From positions 1-26,587 of the forward strand of contig DASPXK010000158.1 in NCBI GenBank assembly GCA_035637315.1: a DNA stretch of 26,587 bases, written 5' to 3'. The notes under the pieces are model-generated. The model did no database searches and was not told the DNA's origin. It worked only from the letters and a program-made list of their open reading frames with translations. Source of the DNA: DASPXK01 sp035637315 (GTDB lineage: Bacteria > Chloroflexota > UBA6077 > JACCZL01). Shown one piece after another: positions 22,699-26,587 of this stretch (position 1 is the stretch's first letter; each line of letters starts with the position of its first letter). The translations under genes were made by a program, and so were the position numbers.

Positions 22699-23055
22699 CT
22701 ACCGCCAGTCCAGCGCGCCCTTCCGCCATGCGTAGCCGAATGCCACTAGCAGGAAGCCGATGAAGATCGCCATCTCGACCAGGGCGAACAGCCCCAGGTG
22801 GTTGTAGGCCACGGCCCAGGGGAAGAGGTAGATTGCTTCGACGTCGAAGATGACGAAGATCAGCGCGTAGAGGTAGTAGCGCGTGCGGAATTGAATGTGT
22901 GTCGGACCGATCGTCTTCATGCCGCTCTCGTACGGCTGAAGCTTGACCCGATCCGGGTTCTTGGGGGCGATGAAGCGCCCTAATATAAGCGGCACGACGG
23001 CGAAAATCAACGCGACGATGAGAAAAATCGCAACGGGTCCGAACGAGGCCAGCAT
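22699..23055 (-). CDS. nuoA: NADH-quinone oxidoreductase subunit A
   Basis: 118 residues with three predicted helices at about 6-28, 60-82 and 86-108. The first loop contains YESGMKTIGPTHIQFRTRYY, the conserved loop near the quinone cavity, and the second helix holds ALIFVIFDVEAIYLFPWA with the conserved acidic pair. It is the first gene of the operon; the ATG at 23055 has GGGAGG 5-6 nt upstream and a TATAAT box about 100 nt upstream. Length is normal. Confidence 0.96.
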   Translation of the reverse strand: MLASFGPVAIFLIVALIFAVVPLILGRFIAPKNPDRVKLQPYESGMKTIGPTHIQFRTRYYLYALIFVIFDVEAIYLFPWAVAYNHLGLFALVEMAIFIGFLLVAFGYAWRKGALDWR

Positions 23056-23152
23056 CGGCCCTCCCGGGCTCGCTTGCGCGAAGAGCTGAGTCCGGTCCCG
23101 GCACTAGCGGGGACCGAGGACTGGCGGAGATGTAAGTGGCCGCTCTGTCTCG

Positions 23153-23161
23153 ATTATAGCA
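23153..23161 (-). promoter_or_regulatory. Extended -10 promoter of the nuo operon
   Basis: On the minus strand 23158-23153 reads TATAAT and is preceded by TGC, an extended -10 motif (TGnTATAAT). No convincing -35 box is seen. The predicted start near 23146 leaves a leader of about 90 nt before nuoA. The region upstream on this strand is the heptamer repeat 23173-23246, so the expected -35 zone borders the repeat's left arm. Confidence 0.55.
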
Positions 23162-23172
23162 CGCACCCGACG

Positions 23173-23246
23173 ACGATCGAGGAGGGACGACGGACGATGG
23201 ACACGATTCGCCTGTCGTCTGTCGTCTATGGTCTATCGTCCGTTGT
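23173..23246. repeat. Heptamer-phased inverted repeat, ACGAYSG family (nuoA-ubiD gap)
   Basis: The left arm (23173-23200) is four 7-nt units: ACGATCG, AGGAGGG, ACGACGG, ACGATGG. The right arm (23212-23246) is five units in opposite orientation, seen on plus as CTGTCGT twice, CTATGGT, CTATCGT, CCGTTGT. The spacer is 11 nt. The outer 16 nt of one stem (23187-23202 with 23231-23246) pair at 14 positions. It lies between the nuoA promoter and the ubiD ribosome site, where it could insulate or co-regulate the divergent operons. Confidence 0.75.
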
Positions 23247-23269
23247 GTAAGATGCGACCGAGGTGAGCC

Positions 23270-24703
23270 ATGGCGCCGCGCGACCTGCGCGCCTTCATCC
23301 AGCTTCTCGAGCAGCGTGGCCAGCTTAGACGGGTCCGCGCGCCGGTCAGCGCCGAGCTCGAGATCACCGAGCTAGCGGACCGAATGGTCAAGTGTGGCGG
23401 GCCCGCGCTGTTGTTCGAGAACGTCAGCGGGCACCGAATGCCGGTCCTGATAAATGCCTTCGGGAGCGCCGAGCGGATGAGCTGGGCGCTGGGCGTTTCG
23501 TCTCTGGACCAGCTTGGCGACCGGGTCCGGAAGCTAATGAAACTGGCTCCGCCCAGCGGCTGGATCGACAAGCTCAAACTGCTTGGGGACCTGCGCGAGG
23601 TGGCCGCTGCCGCGCCGAAGATGGTCGACCGCGGAGCGTGCCATGAGGTGGTGGTCGAGCGACCGTCCCTCCGAGACCTACCGGTCCTAACTTGCTGGCC
23701 GGAGGACGGCGGCCCGTTCATCACCTTCGGTCTGGTCATCACCCGCCACCCTCGGACGGGAGTCCGCAACGTGGGGATGTATCGCATGCAGGTCTACGAT
23801 GAGACGACCGCTGGCCTGCACTGGCACAAGCACAAGGGCGGCGCCGAGCACTACGGCGAAGCGGGGCCGGCCAGGATGGAAGTGGCCGTCGTGATCGGGC
23901 CCGACCCAGCTACGACCTACGCCGGCTCGGCCCCGTTACCGCCAATCCTGGATGAGCTCCTACTGGCCGGTTTCCTCCGTCGCAAGCCGCTCGAGCTGGT
24001 CCGCTGCAAGACGGTCAACCTGGAAGTGCCGGCCAATTCCGAGATCGTCCTGGAAGGGTATTGCGATCCTGGTGAGCTGCGACTGGAAGGGCCTTTTGGC
24101 GACCACACCGGCTACTACTCGCTGGCCGACATGTACCCAGTCTTCCACCTGACCGCGATCACGCATCGGCGCCACCCCATCTACCACACCACCATCGTCG
24201 GCCGCCCGCCAATGGAGGACTACTTCTTGGGCAAGGCGACCGAACGGCTCTTCCTGCCGCTGATGCAGGCCGTAGCGCCAGAGATCGTGGATGTCAACAT
24301 GCCGGCCGAGGGCGTCTTTCACAACCTGGTCATTGTCTCGATCCGCAAGCGTTACCCGGCCCAGCCGCACAAGGTGATGTATGGCCTGTGGGGGATGGGC
24401 CAGATGATGTTCGCTCGCAACCTGGTGATCGTCGACGAGGACGTCGACGTCCAGAACCTGTCCGAGGTCGCCTGGCGGGTGACCAACAACGTCGACGCCA
24501 AACGGGATCTGGTCGTGGTTGAGGGTCCTGTCGACGTGCTCGACCACGCTGCGCCGCGGCCGCTCGTGGGAGGCAAGCTGGGCATCGACGCGACTCGCAA
24601 GACCGAAGCCGATGGTTACACCCGCCAGTGGCCACCCGACATCGTGATGAGTCCCGAGATCAAAGCCCTGGTTGACAGAAGGTGGGGGGAATACGGATTG
24701 TAG
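23270..24703 (+). CDS. ubiD: UbiD family decarboxylase
   Basis: 477 residues of the prenylated-FMN-dependent UbiD family, which removes the carboxyl group from aromatic or polyprenyl-aromatic acids in quinone synthesis. Landmarks: LRAFIQLLEQRGQLRRV at the N-terminus, NVGMYRMQ with the active-site arginine (R172), HWHKHKGGAEHY, and EGPFGDHTGYY with the active-site glutamate (E273). With the prenyltransferase and methyltransferase that follow, it fits the decarboxylation step of menaquinone synthesis (the MqnL role in the futalosine route), though the substrate is inferred. No ubiX-type flavin prenyltransferase is in the window. The ATG at 23270 has GAGGTG 4 nt upstream. The TAG stop lies within a TGTAGGGGC-headed hairpin. 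Confidence 0.93.
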   Translation: MAPRDLRAFIQLLEQRGQLRRVRAPVSAELEITELADRMVKCGGPALLFENVSGHRMPVLINAFGSAERMSWALGVSSLDQLGDRVRKLMKLAPPSGWIDKLKLLGDLREVAAAAPKMVDRGACHEVVVERPSLRDLPVLTCWPEDGGPFITFGLVITRHPRTGVRNVGMYRMQVYDETTAGLHWHKHKGGAEHYGEAGPARMEVAVVIGPDPATTYAGSAPLPPILDELLLAGFLRRKPLELVRCKTVNLEVPANSEIVLEGYCDPGELRLEGPFGDHTGYYSLADMYPVFHLTAITHRRHPIYHTTIVGRPPMEDYFLGKATERLFLPLMQAVAPEIVDVNMPAEGVFHNLVIVSIRKRYPAQPHKVMYGLWGMGQMMFARNLVIVDEDVDVQNLSEVAWRVTNNVDAKRDLVVVEGPVDVLDHAAPRPLVGGKLGIDATRKTEADGYTRQWPPDIVMSPEIKALVDRRWGEYGL

Positions 24704-24724
24704 GGGCGCCGCTTGCTGCGCCCC
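24699..24724 (+). repeat. REP-like hairpin overlapping the ubiD stop codon
   Basis: TGTAGGGGC at 24699-24707 matches the head of the nested palindrome at 14327. It leads into a stem, GGGGCGC (24703-24709) pairing with GCGCCCC (24718-24724), around an 8-nt loop. The TAG in the head is the ubiD stop codon. The closing CCTACA expected for a full element is absent, so this copy is truncated on the right. Confidence 0.55.
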
Positions 24725-24758
24725 CGGGCAGGCCAGGCCCTCGCCCTGCAAGACGTTC

Positions 24759-25616
24759 ATGAAGCTTTCTCTCCTCCTCGAGAACGTCAGGTTCGAGCAC
24801 ACCGTCTTCGCGCTGCCCTTCGCCTATCTCGGAATGGTGTTGGCGGCCAGGGGCCTGCCGACCTGGTGGCAGTTCACCTGGATCACGGTCGCGATGGTGG
24901 CCGCCAGGACGCTCGCCATGTCGCTCAACCGGGTCGTCGATTGGCGGTTGGACGCGCTCAACCCGCGCACCGCCCGACGTCCCGTCCCGAGCGGGCGCTT
25001 GCCGGCCCGAGAAGTCTGGCTCGTGGCGGCCGCGTCGCTGGGCGTCCTCACCCTCTCGGCCTGGATGCTCAACGACCTGTGTGTGAAGCTGCTGCCGATC
25101 GCCGTCGTCTTCCTGGTCGGCTATCACCACACCAAGCGCTTCACGCCGCTGTGCCACCTCATACTCGGCATCACAGATGGTGGGGCACCAGTTGGTGGCT
25201 GGGTCGCAGTGACTGGAACGCTCGACTGGCCGGCGATCTGGCTGGGGGTGGCTGTCGCGGCCTGGGTGGCAGGCTTTGATCTGATCTACTGCTGCCAGGA
25301 CGTGGAGTTCGATCGGGCGCACCGGCTGCACTCGATCGCCGCGGATGTCAACGTCGCTACCAGCCTGTTCGCGGCGCGGGCCTGTCATGTGGTGACGCTG
25401 GCGGCGCTCGCGGCGGTGGGACTGATCACAGGCCTGGGGCTGCTGTACTGGGTGGGCTGGGCGGTCGCGGCCGGGCTGCTGGCGTACGAGCACAGCCTGG
25501 TCAGCCCGACTGACCTATCGCGGCTGGACGCGGCGTTCTTCAATGTCAACGGCTACCTGGGCCTGGCCGTTTTCGCGTTCACGTTTGCCGCGGTGTTACT
25601 CGCGTCCCGCGCGTGA
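24759..25616 (+). CDS. ubiA: UbiA family polyprenyltransferase
   Basis: 285 residues with eight or nine membrane helices, of the UbiA superfamily that joins a polyprenyl chain to an aromatic acid. Both Mg-pyrophosphate motifs are present: the first, NRVVDWRLDALNPRT (57-71; D61 and D65), and the second, QDVEFDRAHRLHS (180-192; D181 and D185). FEHTVFALPFAYLGM at the N-terminus is typical of the UbiA/MqnP branch found beside ubiD genes. The start is the ATG at 24759; upstream in-frame codons run through the repeat after ubiD. The ribosome site is weak. Its stop overlaps the menG start in GTGA. A menaquinone role is inferred from the neighbours. Confidence 0.92.
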   Translation: MKLSLLLENVRFEHTVFALPFAYLGMVLAARGLPTWWQFTWITVAMVAARTLAMSLNRVVDWRLDALNPRTARRPVPSGRLPAREVWLVAAASLGVLTLSAWMLNDLCVKLLPIAVVFLVGYHHTKRFTPLCHLILGITDGGAPVGGWVAVTGTLDWPAIWLGVAVAAWVAGFDLIYCCQDVEFDRAHRLHSIAADVNVATSLFAARACHVVTLAALAAVGLITGLGLLYWVGWAVAAGLLAYEHSLVSPTDLSRLDAAFFNVNGYLGLAVFAFTFAAVLLASRA

Positions 25617-26338
25617 GCGTCCCGGTTGGCCCGGCCCGAGGTCGGTTTGTCAGCGCGATGTTCGGGCGAATCGCGCGCCGCTACGACCTGATGAACACGC
25701 TCATGACGTTCGGCTTGGACCGTGGCTGGCGGCATGCGGCCGTCCGTGCCGCCACGCCTCCCCTTGACGGCCTGGCGCTAGACGTGGGGACCGGCACGGC
25801 CCGCCTGGCGCTCCAGTTGGCCGAAGCGATGCCGACGGGTTACCTGGTGGGCGCAGACTTCAGCCAGCCGATGCTAAGGGCCGGCCAGAAGTGGCTGCGA
25901 CATCGTCAAACTGGCAACCAGGTGGGCCTCATCGCGGCCGATGCCGCCAGTCTGCCGTTTCGAACCGACACGTTCGACTGCGTGGTGAGCGCCTTCACGG
26001 TCCGCAACCTGGTCGATGTGGAGCTGGGGTTCCGGGAGCAGCGGCGCGTGGTCAGGCCCGGCGGCCGCGTCGTCTGCCTGGAGTTGACCAATCCGCGCAC
26101 GCCTCTCTTCGGGGGACTGTTCCGAGCTTACTTCCGCCGTGTCGTGCCACTTGTCGGCGGCCTGGTCGCTGGAGACCGCGAGGCGTACACGTATCTCCCG
26201 GAAGCGGTCGCTCATTTCCTCGAGCCGCGTGCCCTGGCGGCTGCCATGGAGTCGGCCGGCCTGGCGAACGTCACGTATCGGAGCCTGGGCCTGGGGACCG
26301 TATCGCTGCACGTGGGAACCAAGCCTCGTTCCGTCTAG
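25613..26338 (+). CDS. menG: Demethylmenaquinone methyltransferase (UbiE/MenG family)
   Basis: 241 residues of the UbiE/COQ5/MenG family, which C-methylates demethylmenaquinone using S-adenosylmethionine as the last step of menaquinone synthesis. Seen: VSAMFGRIARRYDLMNTLM with WRHAAV at the N-terminus, the SAM loop LALDVGTGTARLA (54-66), then DAASLPFRTDTFDCVVSAFTVRN and RVVRPGGRVVCLELTNP. AFTVRN is the usual MenG form of this motif. The C-terminal GGTVSLH signature is present as LGTVSLHVGTKP. The start is a GTG overlapping the ubiA stop by 4 nt. No gene clearly follows before the right edge. Confidence 0.93.
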   Translation: MSVPVGPARGRFVSAMFGRIARRYDLMNTLMTFGLDRGWRHAAVRAATPPLDGLALDVGTGTARLALQLAEAMPTGYLVGADFSQPMLRAGQKWLRHRQTGNQVGLIAADAASLPFRTDTFDCVVSAFTVRNLVDVELGFREQRRVVRPGGRVVCLELTNPRTPLFGGLFRAYFRRVVPLVGGLVAGDREAYTYLPEAVAHFLEPRALAAAMESAGLANVTYRSLGLGTVSLHVGTKPRSV

Positions 26339-26352
26339 CCAGCAGCCATGAT

Positions 26353-26418
26353 CGTCAGTACCGCGATCGTTGCGGCTATGTCGCCGTACCCCGCTCCCTA
26401 ATGGTCGCGGTACTGACG
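26353..26418. repeat. 14-bp perfect inverted repeat after menG
   Basis: CGTCAGTACCGCGA (26353-26366) pairs perfectly with 26405-26418 around a 38-nt loop. It begins 15 nt after the menG stop. Two tiny frames cross it (18 and 19 codons, joined as TAATG) but look like by-products of the repeat. No T-run follows, so a terminator role is uncertain. Confidence 0.65.
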
Positions 26419-26587
26419 GCCGGGGTCGGGGTGCTAGAAACCCAGCCGAGAACCGGCTAATGTGAAACCGGCGATGGGCGATGCGGTGGGCCGGAGGGCT
26501 AGGCATGCGAAGTGAGCTTGGGGCGCGCGGAGAGCCCGGATAGCCCGGATTGGCCAACCGGGGCGCTCCGGTCGGCTCCAAGCGAGC
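26419..26587. other. Unassigned right-edge sequence
   Basis: I see no supported gene here. It holds a tandem AGCCCGGAT pair (near 26533-26550) and several short CCGG stems, and may be the leader of a gene or RNA lying beyond the edge. Confidence 0.4.

Noticed and set aside
26349..26458. Two tiny overlapping frames (18 and 19 codons) after menG
   Set aside because: They lie on the arms and loop of an inverted repeat, have no ribosome site and no family resemblance.

Overview
The window is about 26.6 kb of compact, GC-rich bacterial chromosome. No ribosomal marker allows a firm taxon. A monoderm-type lipid II amidation pair (MurT-GatD), a stand-alone PASTA-type kinase-like receptor, an eleven-subunit complex I operon, a UbiD/UbiA/MenG quinone cassette and frequent GTG starts together suggest Chloroflexota or a nearby soil lineage such as Dormibacterota. 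That assignment is inference.

Layout. 1-1638 (minus): 5' part of a large restriction-type DEAD/H helicase running off the left edge. 1706-2587 (minus): an acetamidase/formamidase. 2588-3113: a decayed stretch with an enolase-superfamily N-terminus abutting the C-terminus of an unrelated helical-repeat protein. 3114-3344 (plus): a doubtful small membrane protein. 3407-10074 (minus): a cell-envelope run, read in transcription order as a GreA-like factor, murT, gatD, murJ and a membrane pseudokinase with PASTA-like and discoidin-like extracellular domains. 10267-11475 (plus): rsmG and a small zinc-ribbon protein, convergent with a TIGR00300 (ornithine cyclodeaminase-like) gene at 11472-12704. 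12888-23055 (minus): nuoABCDHIJKLMN with no nuoE, nuoF or nuoG. 23270-26338 (plus), divergent from nuoA: ubiD, ubiA and menG/ubiE, probably late menaquinone synthesis, so the quinone reductase and part of its quinone supply share one intergenic region.

Two things stand out. First, the gene just downstream of murJ encodes a kinase fold that has lost the HRD aspartate and the alpha-C glutamate, followed by one membrane helix and extracellular PASTA-like and discoidin-like domains. Mycobacterial MviN carries a MurJ flippase, a pseudokinase, a membrane helix and a carbohydrate-binding-like domain in one chain, so this looks like a split version of that cell-wall control system, with an added PASTA module and lipid II amidation genes beside it. 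Second, many gene boundaries hold an inverted repeat. Three sequence-unrelated families are built from 7-nt units repeated in phase and then inverted around a spacer, and several supply the start or stop codon of the adjoining gene. A nested palindrome fills the nuoM-nuoN gap, a 9-nt-phased element fills the nuoK-nuoJ gap, and a REP-like hairpin contains the ubiD stop codon. I saw no tRNA, rRNA, CRISPR array or intact transposase.
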